Positions 42,889 through 51,814 of a stretch of 64,000 nt of DNA are shown piece by piece. The stretch is from Pedobacter sp. BS3 (GTDB taxonomy: Bacteria > Bacteroidota > Bacteroidia > Sphingobacteriales > Sphingobacteriaceae): assembly GCF_008274585.1 (NCBI RefSeq), contig NZ_VTRT01000005.1, positions 62,001-126,000 of the forward strand, in the 5' to 3' direction. Positions within the stretch are counted from its first letter, which is position 1, and each line of letters opens with the position of its first letter. The notes below the pieces were generated by a model that worked only from the letters and a program-made list of their open reading frames with translations, was not told where the DNA came from and made no database searches. A program made the translations under genes and the position numbers.

Positions 42889-45800
42889 ATGAGCAAACGA
42901 ATTACACTTACAATGTGTCTGCTTTTTGCCTGTTACATGGCGATAGCTCAAAGTGCTATTACTATTAAAGGTACAGTGAAAGACCAAAAAGGCGATCCTT
43001 TGCCCGGCGTATCGGTAAGGGTTAGCGGAACATCAACATTTACAGCAACTGATGCCAATGGTGCTTATACTATAAAGGCACCGTCAAACGCCACACTGAC
43101 ATTTTCGTACATTGGTTTTATACAGCAGCAACAGGCTGTAAACAGCCGTACGGTAATTAATGTAACATTGGCAACCGACACCAGGGAACTGAATGAAGTG
43201 GTGGTGATCGGCTACGGCGAGGTTGCCCGTAAAGATCTTACCGGCGCAGTAGGTTCGGTAAAAATGGACGATTTGAATAAAGCGCCTGTACGCTCGTTTG
43301 ACGAGGCCCTGGCTGGCCGGGTTGCCGGTGTGCAGGTAAGCTCTACCGAAGGTAAGCCAGGTGCGGGTATCAACATTGTTGTACGTGGTTCTAACTCGCT
43401 TACGCAGAGTAACTCACCTTTATATGTTATAGACGGATTCCCGATAGAGGGCCCTGACAATAATATCATTGATCCGTCAGAGATAGAATCTATCGAGGTG
43501 CTGAAAGACGCATCGGCTACAGCCATTTACGGGGCCCGCGGGGCTAACGGGGTGGTAATGATCACTACCAAAAAAGGTAAAACCGGCAAGCCGGTGATCA
43601 GCTATTCCGGGTATTACGGGTTCCAGAACAATATCAATACTATACCATTAATGGGGCCTTATGAATTTGTAAAGCTCCAGCAGGAGCTGGATCCCGTAGG
43701 CGTAAAGCTAAATTACCTGGCCAATGGAAAAACTCCTGAGGACTATCTTGGTGTAAAAGGTACAGACTGGCAGGATCTGTTGTTTCAAACAGCACCAATG
43801 CAAAATCATGCGTTATCATTAAGTGGCGGTACATCGGCAACTAAATATTCTGTATCTGGTAATTTATTCGGACAGGATGGTGTAATCATCAACTCCGGGT
43901 TTAAACGATACCAGGGCCGGGCCACGCTTGATCAAACCATTAATAAAAGGTTAAAAGCCGGTACGAACATTACATATACCAGTACCAAAACATTCGGAAC
44001 ATCGCCTTCGGCGCCCGATGCCTCATTTTCTGCCATGAACTATCTCATGTACAGTGTTTGGGGTTATCGCCCGGTTGCGGTAGGTAATTCAGACCTTGAA
44101 AATTCACTGGTAGATCCGGACGTCAATCCGGCAAATGATTACCGTATAAACCCTATTTTGTCAGCTAAAAACGAGCTCCGTCAAACATTTAAAAATAACT
44201 TTATTGGTAATGTTTACGCTGAGTATCTGATAACTAAAGATCTGAAACTTCGGGTTACCGGCGGTGTTAACCGGTCAGCATCACGTAACGAAACATTTAA
44301 TAACTCACAAACCCGCTACGGTTATTCGGGCAGTACCGATAAAGTAAACGGTTCTGTTCTGTATACCGATGTGAATAACTGGTTAAATGAAAATACGTTA
44401 ACCTACAATAAGAAGTTTAACAAAGATCATTCGCTAAACGTAGTAGGCGGTATTACTTTCCAGGGTAGCGATTATAAACGCTATGGTGCAAAAGCTACGC
44501 ATCTTCCCAACGAATCGTTAGGGCTTAGCGGTTTAGACGAAGGTATTCAGCAGCCGGTAACGGCTATAACATCTGCGTGGACATTGATGTCTGCACTTGC
44601 CCGTGTAAATTATAATTACAAGAGCAGGTATTATGCAACGGTCACCTTCCGTTCAGACGGATCGTCAAAATTCCGTTCAGGAAATCAGTGGAGCTATTTT
44701 CCTTCGGCAGCGCTCTCATGGCGATTGATCGACGAAGATTTTATGAAAAATCAGCATATACTTTCTAATGCCAAAGTACGTTTGGGCTGGGGCGTTACCG
44801 GAAATAATCGTGTAGACGAATATGCTACCTATGCCCGGTTAAGCTTTGATAATACCAGCGGCCAGTACAATGCTTATTATGCCTTTGATAACAGCCTGGT
44901 TCAGGGAGTATATCCGTCAAGTTTGGCAAACCTGGGCCTTAAATGGGAAAATACAGCACAAAGTAATATCGGTCTTGATTTGGGCTTTGTAAAAGATCGC
45001 ATTACGCTTACCGCAGATTTTTATCATAAAAATACAACCGACTTATTGCTTAATGCCCAGTTACCGCCAACATCAGGCTACGCACAGGCATACAAAAATA
45101 TCGGCGAAACCAGCAACACCGGTCTTGAATTAACATTGAACACCAATAATATTGATACCAAGAACTTCGGTTGGACAAGCAGCTTCAATATTGCCTTTAA
45201 CCGCAATAAAGTTTTAGCGCTTACGCAAAACCAGGAAAGCTTGCTGACGACCGTTAACTGGGATCAGAACTACAGGAACCTGCCATTATACATATCCAAA
45301 ATAGGTCAGCCTTTAGGCCAGCTTTACGGGTATATCTGGGACGGCGTATATCAGTATGATGATTTTGATAAACTGCCCAATGGCAGCTACAAGCTGAAAG
45401 ATAACGTAACTACCAATGCAACAGACAGGAATACATTACCACAGCCCGGTGATATTAAATACCGCGATCTGAATGGCGATGGTGTAATTAACGATTATGA
45501 TCGTACTATTATTGGTCGTGGCTATCCGATTCACCAGGGAGGCTTTTCGAATAACTTCCGGTACAAAAATTTTGACCTGAACGTGTTCCTGCAATGGTCG
45601 TACGGTAACGATATTTTCAATGCCAACAGGTTATTGTTTGAGGCCGGAAATAAAATTTACCTCAACCAGTATGCCACCTACGAAAACCGGTGGTCGCCGG
45701 ATAATACCAATACGACCATGCCCCGGGTAGGTGGACAAGGCCCGGTAGCTTATTCCAGCCGGGTAGTAGAAGATGGCTCGTATCTGCGGTTAAAAACAGT

Positions 45801-46017
45801 ATCGCTGGGTTATACTTTGCCGGCCTCATTCCTCAAAAAGATCAATGTGAAAACATTGCGTGTGTACGCCTCGGCACAAAACCTGTTAACCTGGACAAAT
45901 TACTCAGGGTATGACCCGGAAGTGTCTGTGTATTATACCGCGTTAACGCCGGGATTTGATTATTCATCTTATCCGCGTCCAAAAACAATCATATTCGGCC
46001 TTAATGTTTCATTATAA
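42889..46017 (+). CDS. SusC/RagA-family TonB-dependent oligosaccharide importer
   Basis: Outer-membrane pore of 1042 residues that, with SusD, imports oligosaccharides using TonB energy. Signal peptide at 1-20. A carboxypeptidase-regulatory-like domain is at ~25-95 (GTVKDQKGDPLPGVSVRVSGT). The TonB box/plug follows (VVVIGYGEVARKDLTGAVGSV, SLTQSNSPLYVIDGFPI, DASATAIYGARGANGVVMITTKKGK), then the barrel to a terminal KTIIFGLNVSL strand. It precedes SusD by 44 bases from the likely SusD start. Confidence 0.96.
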   Translation: MSKRITLTMCLLFACYMAIAQSAITIKGTVKDQKGDPLPGVSVRVSGTSTFTATDANGAYTIKAPSNATLTFSYIGFIQQQQAVNSRTVINVTLATDTRELNEVVVIGYGEVARKDLTGAVGSVKMDDLNKAPVRSFDEALAGRVAGVQVSSTEGKPGAGINIVVRGSNSLTQSNSPLYVIDGFPIEGPDNNIIDPSEIESIEVLKDASATAIYGARGANGVVMITTKKGKTGKPVISYSGYYGFQNNINTIPLMGPYEFVKLQQELDPVGVKLNYLANGKTPEDYLGVKGTDWQDLLFQTAPMQNHALSLSGGTSATKYSVSGNLFGQDGVIINSGFKRYQGRATLDQTINKRLKAGTNITYTSTKTFGTSPSAPDASFSAMNYLMYSVWGYRPVAVGNSDLENSLVDPDVNPANDYRINPILSAKNELRQTFKNNFIGNVYAEYLITKDLKLRVTGGVNRSASRNETFNNSQTRYGYSGSTDKVNGSVLYTDVNNWLNENTLTYNKKFNKDHSLNVVGGITFQGSDYKRYGAKATHLPNESLGLSGLDEGIQQPVTAITSAWTLMSALARVNYNYKSRYYATVTFRSDGSSKFRSGNQWSYFPSAALSWRLIDEDFMKNQHILSNAKVRLGWGVTGNNRVDEYATYARLSFDNTSGQYNAYYAFDNSLVQGVYPSSLANLGLKWENTAQSNIGLDLGFVKDRITLTADFYHKNTTDLLLNAQLPPTSGYAQAYKNIGETSNTGLELTLNTNNIDTKNFGWTSSFNIAFNRNKVLALTQNQESLLTTVNWDQNYRNLPLYISKIGQPLGQLYGYIWDGVYQYDDFDKLPNGSYKLKDNVTTNATDRNTLPQPGDIKYRDLNGDGVINDYDRTIIGRGYPIHQGGFSNNFRYKNFDLNVFLQWSYGNDIFNANRLLFEAGNKIYLNQYATYENRWSPDNTNTTMPRVGGQGPVAYSSRVVEDGSYLRLKTVSLGYTLPASFLKKINVKTLRVYASAQNLLTWTNYSGYDPEVSVYYTALTPGFDYSSYPRPKTIIFGLNVSL

Positions 46018-46061
46018 GCATGGCCTGTAACATAGCTATTGTAACCATAAATCATTGTAAA

Positions 46062-47621
46062 ATGAGAAAGATATTTTCAATCAGCATAGCCCTTGTAGCA
46101 TTACTGACTACAAGCTGTAAAAAGTTCCTGGAAGAGACACCTACGGATTTTATTTCGCCAGAGAACTATTTTACTAACGAAGCCGGTTTAAACTCGGCCC
46201 TGACCGGTGTATACGATATTCTGGGTAAAGAAGAAGTATATGGCAGTTATATTCCGTTAATGCATGCACAGGCCGACGAAGGTTTTTATTCACGCAGTGC
46301 GCAAACCACCGGAACCCAGGTATATAATTTCGATGCATCAGATTCATCCGTAGGGTGGCTGTGGACTTACCTGTACCAGGGTATAGAACGTGCTAATTTG
46401 CTGCTTGCTAACATAGACAATGTGCCTGTAGACGACCAAGCCGCCAAGAACGCTATTAAAGGCGCAGCCAAATTCCTTCGGGCGTACTACTATTTTATGT
46501 TGGTAGATTATTTTGGTGATGTACCGCTGAAAACAACGCCAAGCACTTCTGTTAATAATGTGGATATTGCCCGTACGCCTGTAAAAGAAGTGTATAATTT
46601 TATTGTAAGCGAGATGGAAGAGGCCGAAGGAATGGTATATACAGCAGATAAAATTGGCTATGGCGGACGTATTTCAAAAACTACGGTAGAAGGCATTCTG
46701 GCCCGTGTTTATCTTACTATGGCCGGCGAGCCACTGAAAGACGTTTCTAAATATGCCGATGCATTGAAGTGGGCGCAGAAAGTAAAAGCTTCCGGGTTGC
46801 ACAGTCTCAACTCCGACTTCAAGAATATATTTATCCGTTATTGCAGTGACCAGTATGACATCAAAGAATCCATGTGGGAAGTAGAGCTGTATGGTAACCG
46901 TGGTGGCGATTTTGAAGCCGGCCGTATTGGCAATACCATCGGGCTGCAATGCAATGACCAGGATTATGGTTATTCTTACGGATTTATCAATACCACGGCC
47001 AAGCTGTATAATAGTTACGAGAGTACGGATACCCGCCGCGACTGGACCATTGCTCCTTACCAGTATACATATAATGTGGTAAACGGTGTAAGTACGGTTA
47101 AAGATTCTACATTCTTTACTTCTACACAGATATATAATCGTAACTGTGGTAAATGGCGTCGCATTTATGAAAAAGTGCTGCCGCGAAACAAGAATTATAC
47201 ACCCATCAACTTTCCGTTATTACGCTATTCAGACGTATTGCTGATGATAGCCGAAGCAGAAAACGAGGTCAATGGGCCAACCGATATTGCCAAAAATGCG
47301 TTAAAGGAGGTTCGGGATCGTGCTCATGCCTCAGATCTGACCACAGCAATTTCAGATCCGGGAGATTTTAGAAAGCTGGTTAAAGCCGAGCGCTACCGCG
47401 AACTGGCCTTTGAAGGGTTGCGCAAACACGATCTGATACGCTGGGGCGAATTTGTATCCACCATGAATGATATCGGCACAGATATAACCAATACCGGCGG
47501 AACCAATTATTCATACGGTGCATTGGCCGGCAAAAACGTGCGGGTGAAACACAAATTATTCCCTATTCCAATTAATGAGATTTCGCTGAACCGGGCAATG
47601 GTGCAAAATCCCGGCTGGTAA
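46062..47621 (+). CDS. SusD/RagB-family surface glycan-binding lipoprotein
   Basis: Surface lid that captures glycan for SusC. Start chosen at the ATG at 46062, giving MRKIFSISIALVALLTTSC, a lipoprotein signal with Cys19. The helical TPR-like SusD fold is seen through the segments ETPTDFISPENYFTNEAGLNSALTGVYD, FLRAYYYFMLVDYFGDVPL, NFPLLRYSDVLLMIAEAENEV, LKEVRDRAH and ERYRELAFEGLRKHDLIRWG. The end PIPINEISLNRAMVQNPGW is the normal SusD C-terminus. Paired with SusC. Confidence 0.96.
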   Translation: MRKIFSISIALVALLTTSCKKFLEETPTDFISPENYFTNEAGLNSALTGVYDILGKEEVYGSYIPLMHAQADEGFYSRSAQTTGTQVYNFDASDSSVGWLWTYLYQGIERANLLLANIDNVPVDDQAAKNAIKGAAKFLRAYYYFMLVDYFGDVPLKTTPSTSVNNVDIARTPVKEVYNFIVSEMEEAEGMVYTADKIGYGGRISKTTVEGILARVYLTMAGEPLKDVSKYADALKWAQKVKASGLHSLNSDFKNIFIRYCSDQYDIKESMWEVELYGNRGGDFEAGRIGNTIGLQCNDQDYGYSYGFINTTAKLYNSYESTDTRRDWTIAPYQYTYNVVNGVSTVKDSTFFTSTQIYNRNCGKWRRIYEKVLPRNKNYTPINFPLLRYSDVLLMIAEAENEVNGPTDIAKNALKEVRDRAHASDLTTAISDPGDFRKLVKAERYRELAFEGLRKHDLIRWGEFVSTMNDIGTDITNTGGTNYSYGALAGKNVRVKHKLFPIPINEISLNRAMVQNPGW

Positions 47622-47647
47622 TTATTTATGAATACATAAAGAGATCA

Positions 47648-48526
47648 ATGATGAAAAAGATATTTATTCTTCCTGCGCTGCTTCTGGTGCTGGCAGCCTG
47701 CAATAAAAAGGAAGTAGCCTCATTACATTTTGATGTTTCTGCCGATAAAACGGCTATCAAAGCAGGCGATACCGTAACTTTCAAAATAAGCGGTAATCCC
47801 GATTTTCTGACTTTTTATTCCGGAGAGCCGGGGCACCAGTATGAATATAAAGACCGTACTAATGCCGATGGTACGCCGCAGCTTCAGTTTACTTCGTACC
47901 GGCAATATGGTACACAAAATAACACACTGAACATCCTGGTTTCCACCGATTTTAACAACACGTACACCGCAGATGGTATTGCTGCTGCTCATTGGACAGA
48001 TATCACATCGCGTGCCACGCTTTCCACCGGGACAGATAATACCCCGTCCGGAGTGATTGATTTATCAGATTTCAAGTCGGATAAGCCGATGTACCTGGCT
48101 TTTAAATTTAACGGTTCAACAGCTTCAACGCAACGAACCTGGACCATTAAAAACCTGGTAATTAATAATGTATTGAGCAACGGCAGTCAAATAGCTGTAA
48201 CTACTATCGCCGATGCAGGCTGGGTTCCCATTAATCTGAATAATTCTCCCAGAAGCTGGACCTATAATGCTACCCAGATACAGTTTCAGGGTGGTGCGGC
48301 AGGTATTGGCGATAATTTAGGCTGGATAATTACCAAGCCGGTTTTTTTAACTAAAGTAAGCCCGGATAGGGGAGTAGCTCTGAAAAACGTGAGTACCCGT
48401 ATGGAAGAATACCAGTATGTTTATACTACAGCCGGCTCATATACGCCGGTATTTGTAGCGTCGAATACCAATATTTACGGTTCAGAAACTACTTCGAAAC
48501 AGTTAAGTATAACAGTTGCACCTTAG
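47648..48526 (+). CDS. DUF5017 surface lipoprotein
   Basis: A 292-residue lipoprotein (LLLVLAAC lipobox, Cys about 17-18) directly after SusD. Beta-rich domains include a PKD-like start (LHFDVSADKTAIKAGDTVTFKISGNPDFLTFYSGEPG), typical of DUF5017 proteins in Bacteroidota polysaccharide loci, which are thought to be surface glycan-binding proteins. Two adjacent ATGs (47648, 47651) are possible. No catalytic motif. Confidence 0.85.
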   Translation: MMKKIFILPALLLVLAACNKKEVASLHFDVSADKTAIKAGDTVTFKISGNPDFLTFYSGEPGHQYEYKDRTNADGTPQLQFTSYRQYGTQNNTLNILVSTDFNNTYTADGIAAAHWTDITSRATLSTGTDNTPSGVIDLSDFKSDKPMYLAFKFNGSTASTQRTWTIKNLVINNVLSNGSQIAVTTIADAGWVPINLNNSPRSWTYNATQIQFQGGAAGIGDNLGWIITKPVFLTKVSPDRGVALKNVSTRMEEYQYVYTTAGSYTPVFVASNTNIYGSETTSKQLSITVAP

Positions 48527-48545
48527 GGGGATATTTAGATTAAGA

Positions 48546-48603
48546 ACATGTTTAATTTTCATGAAACAATGGCTTTATTGCTGCTGGTGGGGACACCAGC
48601 AGC
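48546..48603. repeat. Palindrome-containing repeat, copy B
   Basis: Shares ACATGTTT, TTTCATGAAACAATG and a 9-bp hairpin GCTGCTGGT/ACCAGCAGC (48580-48588/48595-48603) with the copy at 32983. It lies between the DUF5017 and GH88 genes. An ORF reading through it (48548-48748) is not a gene. Confidence 0.55.
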
Positions 48604-48763
48604 GGCTGAAGCCAGCGCTTTTTGGTCAGCCCCGTTTCGAACCGGAATTGTGAGTAGTGAGTGTTTCAGGGAAGGCAATGTATTGAAAATACACGCTGTT
48701 CCAAATAAAATTAGTGGTTGCTGTAAATTATATCGTATGTATTTTTAGCCAAAGAGTTTAGAA

Positions 48764-50023
48764 ATGGGGTTAACAAAAAATAACGTATTCAACAAAATAG
48801 CTGTTTATGGCATAGGTCTCGGTATTGTTGCTTTCCAGGTGGCCGGCATGGTAACCGGAAAAGACGACCTGATCAAAAAAGATTTTGCCCTTGCCGAGAA
48901 TCAATATAGCCGGATGCTTACCGTAGCGACAGATCTAACCAAATTTCCGCGTACCACAGCGCCCAACGGTACATTAAAATATACCGGTGTAGGCGACTGG
49001 ACAGGCGGCTTCTTCCCCGGCGGGCTCTGGTATTTGTATGAATATACCAAAGACGTAAAGTGGAAACAGGCTGCCGAAAAATGGACAGAAGCTTTGGCAA
49101 AAGGTCAGTATAATACCGTCCATCACGATGTTGGCTTTGTAATGTATTGCAGCTATGGCAATGGCTACCGTTTAACCAAAAATCCCGAATATAAAAAAGT
49201 GTTAATCCAGTCGGCAGAATCGTTGTCGAGCCGTTTTGACCCCAAAGTAGGTTCTATCAAGTCATGGAACAGTAAAGCGTCGTGGGATGGTAAAAACACC
49301 TGGCATTACCCGGTAATTATTGATAACATGATGAACCTGGAATTGTTGTTCTTTGCATCCAAAGTAAGCGGAAATCCCAAATACCGGAATATCGCTATCA
49401 GCCATGCGAAAAATGCCATGCGTGACCACGTTCGCCCGGATTACAGCTCATATCATGTGGTAAACTATGATCCTGAAACCGGCAAGGTGCTGAACCGGCA
49501 AACCTGCCAGGGATTTTCGGACAATTCAACCTGGGCACGCGGTCAGGCTTGGGGTATTTACGGCTTTACCATGGTATACCGCGAAACCAAAGACAAGCGT
49601 TTCCTGGAAACTGCCCGTAAAATGGCCGATTTCTACCTGAATAATAAAAATCTTCCGGCAGATAAAGTGCCCTATTGGGACTTTAACGTAAATCAGCCGG
49701 GTTATAAGCCCGACTGGAAATACGATGCTTCGAAGTTTCCGGTAGTGCCGCGGGATGCATCGGCGGCAGCCGTAGTAAGCTCGGCCTTGTTTGAAATGAG
49801 CACTTATCTGGGCAATGGCGGCAAGAAGTATAAGCAGGCAGCCGAAAAAATACTGCAATCATTATCGTCTCCGGATTACCTGGCTAAACCCGGTTCTAAC
49901 AACAATTTTATTTTAGAGCATTCGGTGGGCAGTATTCCGCACGGTACAGAAATAGATGTTCCGTTAATTTATGCCGACTACTATTTTTTAGAGGCGTTGC
50001 TGCGGTATCAAAAAGAAGGATAA
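48764..50023 (+). CDS. Unsaturated glucuronyl hydrolase, GH88
   Basis: Removes the unsaturated uronic acid left at the end of lyase products, so it acts after the PL8 lyase. N-terminal signal/anchor at ~12-32. The alpha/alpha barrel shows GVGDWTGGFFPGGLWYLYEYTKD, VHHDVGFVMYCSYGNGY with Asp122 as likely nucleophile, DNMMNLELLFFAS, GQAWGIYGFTMVYRE and RDASAAAVVSSALFEMS. The length of 419 is normal. Its presence fixes the substrate as one that yields unsaturated hexuronate. Confidence 0.93.
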   Translation: MGLTKNNVFNKIAVYGIGLGIVAFQVAGMVTGKDDLIKKDFALAENQYSRMLTVATDLTKFPRTTAPNGTLKYTGVGDWTGGFFPGGLWYLYEYTKDVKWKQAAEKWTEALAKGQYNTVHHDVGFVMYCSYGNGYRLTKNPEYKKVLIQSAESLSSRFDPKVGSIKSWNSKASWDGKNTWHYPVIIDNMMNLELLFFASKVSGNPKYRNIAISHAKNAMRDHVRPDYSSYHVVNYDPETGKVLNRQTCQGFSDNSTWARGQAWGIYGFTMVYRETKDKRFLETARKMADFYLNNKNLPADKVPYWDFNVNQPGYKPDWKYDASKFPVVPRDASAAAVVSSALFEMSTYLGNGGKKYKQAAEKILQSLSSPDYLAKPGSNNNFILEHSVGSIPHGTEIDVPLIYADYYFLEALLRYQKEG

Positions 50024-50040
50024 AATCGTAAATCAGGCTC

Positions 50041-50146
50041 GTGTTTCGTGAAGACACGAAACACCGTTGAATGACATGAAATCTAAAATCGTAAATCTAA
50101 AATCGTAAATGTCCTTGATGCCGTGTTTCGTGTCTTCACGAAACAC
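50041..50146. repeat. Two mirrored hairpins in an 82-bp tandem
   Basis: Stem GTGTTTCGTG/CACGAAACAC occurs at 50041-50064 with loop AAGA and at 50123-50146 with loop TCTT, so the second is the reverse complement of the first. Similar words follow each (GACATG, AATCGTAAAT), giving an 82-base period, all in the leader of the 50200 gene. Confidence 0.75.
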
Positions 50147-50199
50147 CCGGCTAAACGACATGGAATCGTAAATCGTAATTCTAAAATCATAAATCATAA

Positions 50200-51756
50200 A
50201 TGTCCAGGTTTTGCATATATAGTGTTGTTTTATGTTTGTTCACCCTTTCAGGATATGGGCAAAAGGAATCAACCCTGTTTGAGTCATTCAAAAAAAAGCC
50301 GGCAGGAGCTATCCTTCCCGATTTTTCGTACGCCGGTTATCATCATGGCGAACAGGCTATCCCAACGGTGAATTACAGGGTATTTGATGTCACCAAATTC
50401 GGTGCTGTGCCCAACGATACCATTTCTGATAAAGCGGCCATTGAGGCAGCCGTTCAGGCAGCACGCATTAACGGTTCGGGCATTATATTTTTCCCGAAAG
50501 GCCGTTTCCGGGTTAATGAAGATACTGATAAGCCCGAAAGCATACTCATTACCTCAGGCAATATTGTATTTCGTGGCAGCGGCAGCGGGCCGGGTGGCAC
50601 AGAATTGTACATGAAGAACAGTTTACAACCGGCTAACCCGGAGCAAATGTGGACCACACCGCCCATGTTTGTATTTACCACGGCAAAAAAAGACGAGCGC
50701 ATTGGCGAAATAGCCAATAAGGCCGCAGTAGGAACGTTTGATATCAAGCTGACCTCAACGGGAAGTCTTGAGCCGGGCGACTGGGTTATGCTACGGATGC
50801 AGAACAATAGTCCGGCGCTGATACAGGCAGAATTGGGTAATTACAAGCCGGATAGTGCCTGGACATCGCTGGTGAAAAACGGCGTTTTTATCAAGGTCTA
50901 TCATCAGGTAAAAGAAGTATCGAATAACTACGTCACGCTGGTTGAGCCGTTAACTTACCCGGTTGACCCGAAGTATAAATGGGAGGTATATAAAGCCGCC
51001 GGCAGCAGCGAGGTTGGGGTAGAAGATATTGCCTTTGTGGGTAACTGGAAAGAGAAATTTGTGCATCATAAATCCTGGGTGCACGATAGCGGCTGGACCA
51101 TGCTGCGGTTTGCCCGGCTTACCAATTCCTGGGTCAGGAACTGCCGGTTTACCGATGTAAATGTTGGATTTACCACTACGCAGGGCGCCAATATATCAGT
51201 TATAAACTGTATCATTACCGGTAACGAGGGGCATGAAGCCATTACAAATACCGGTTCAACCAATGTGTTTTTCGGCAAAATTACCGATGAAGCAGGCATG
51301 TGGCATTCAGTTGGTACAAATGCACTTTCCATGAACACGGTGGTTTGGCGGGTAACTTATCCGCCAACTACCTGTTTTGAAAGCCATTCGTCACAACCCC
51401 GGAATACATTATTAGATTGTGTACAGGGCGGCTTGCTGGATAACCGTGGGGGCGGAGCCATACAGAATATGCCCAACCACATGCAAAATTTAATTTTATG
51501 GAACTATAAGCAAACCAATGAAGCCGTTGCCGGATTTGATTTCTGGCCTGCAAACCGGCGCTATTGGAAAATCCCGAATCCTGTAATTGTAGGATTTCAT
51601 GGCGCTGCAACAACATTTAAACCGGAGCAGCTTAAATATTCAGAATCCATCGGGCAGCCGGTTGAGCCTGAGTCCTTGTATGAGGCCCAGTTAAAATTAC
51701 GTCTTAAAAAAATACCGGACTGGGTGCTCAAATTAAAATCCGGCGATGATAACTGA
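50200..51756 (+). CDS. Secreted beta-helix protein of the pectate-lyase-like superfamily
   Basis: Signal peptide at 1-22. Beta-helix start YRVFDVTKFGAVPNDTISDKAAIEAAVQAARINGSGIIFFPKGRFRV is the classic Pectate_lyase_3 entry, followed by helix rungs (VRNCRFTDVNVGFTTTQGANISVINCIITGNEGHEAI). The later region (HSSQPRNTLLDCVQGG, GGAIQNMPNHMQNLILWNYKQTNE) resembles the DUF4955 type. It may be a lyase or hydrolase of the same glycan; no catalytic assignment is possible by eye. Confidence 0.75.
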   Translation: MSRFCIYSVVLCLFTLSGYGQKESTLFESFKKKPAGAILPDFSYAGYHHGEQAIPTVNYRVFDVTKFGAVPNDTISDKAAIEAAVQAARINGSGIIFFPKGRFRVNEDTDKPESILITSGNIVFRGSGSGPGGTELYMKNSLQPANPEQMWTTPPMFVFTTAKKDERIGEIANKAAVGTFDIKLTSTGSLEPGDWVMLRMQNNSPALIQAELGNYKPDSAWTSLVKNGVFIKVYHQVKEVSNNYVTLVEPLTYPVDPKYKWEVYKAAGSSEVGVEDIAFVGNWKEKFVHHKSWVHDSGWTMLRFARLTNSWVRNCRFTDVNVGFTTTQGANISVINCIITGNEGHEAITNTGSTNVFFGKITDEAGMWHSVGTNALSMNTVVWRVTYPPTTCFESHSSQPRNTLLDCVQGGLLDNRGGGAIQNMPNHMQNLILWNYKQTNEAVAGFDFWPANRRYWKIPNPVIVGFHGAATTFKPEQLKYSESIGQPVEPESLYEAQLKLRLKKIPDWVLKLKSGDDN

Positions 51757-51814
51757 ACTGTAACAAAATTTAACTTTTAACCTTCAACTTTCAACTTTTT
51801 TAATCTTCAACTTG

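Noticed and set aside
48548-48748. 66-residue ORF between DUF5017 and GH88
   Set aside because: It overlays a palindromic repeat, has no coding-like composition and no start signal.
50041-50146. Possible CRISPR or attachment site
   Set aside because: Two 24-bp palindromes with similar flanking words but no array and no integrase.
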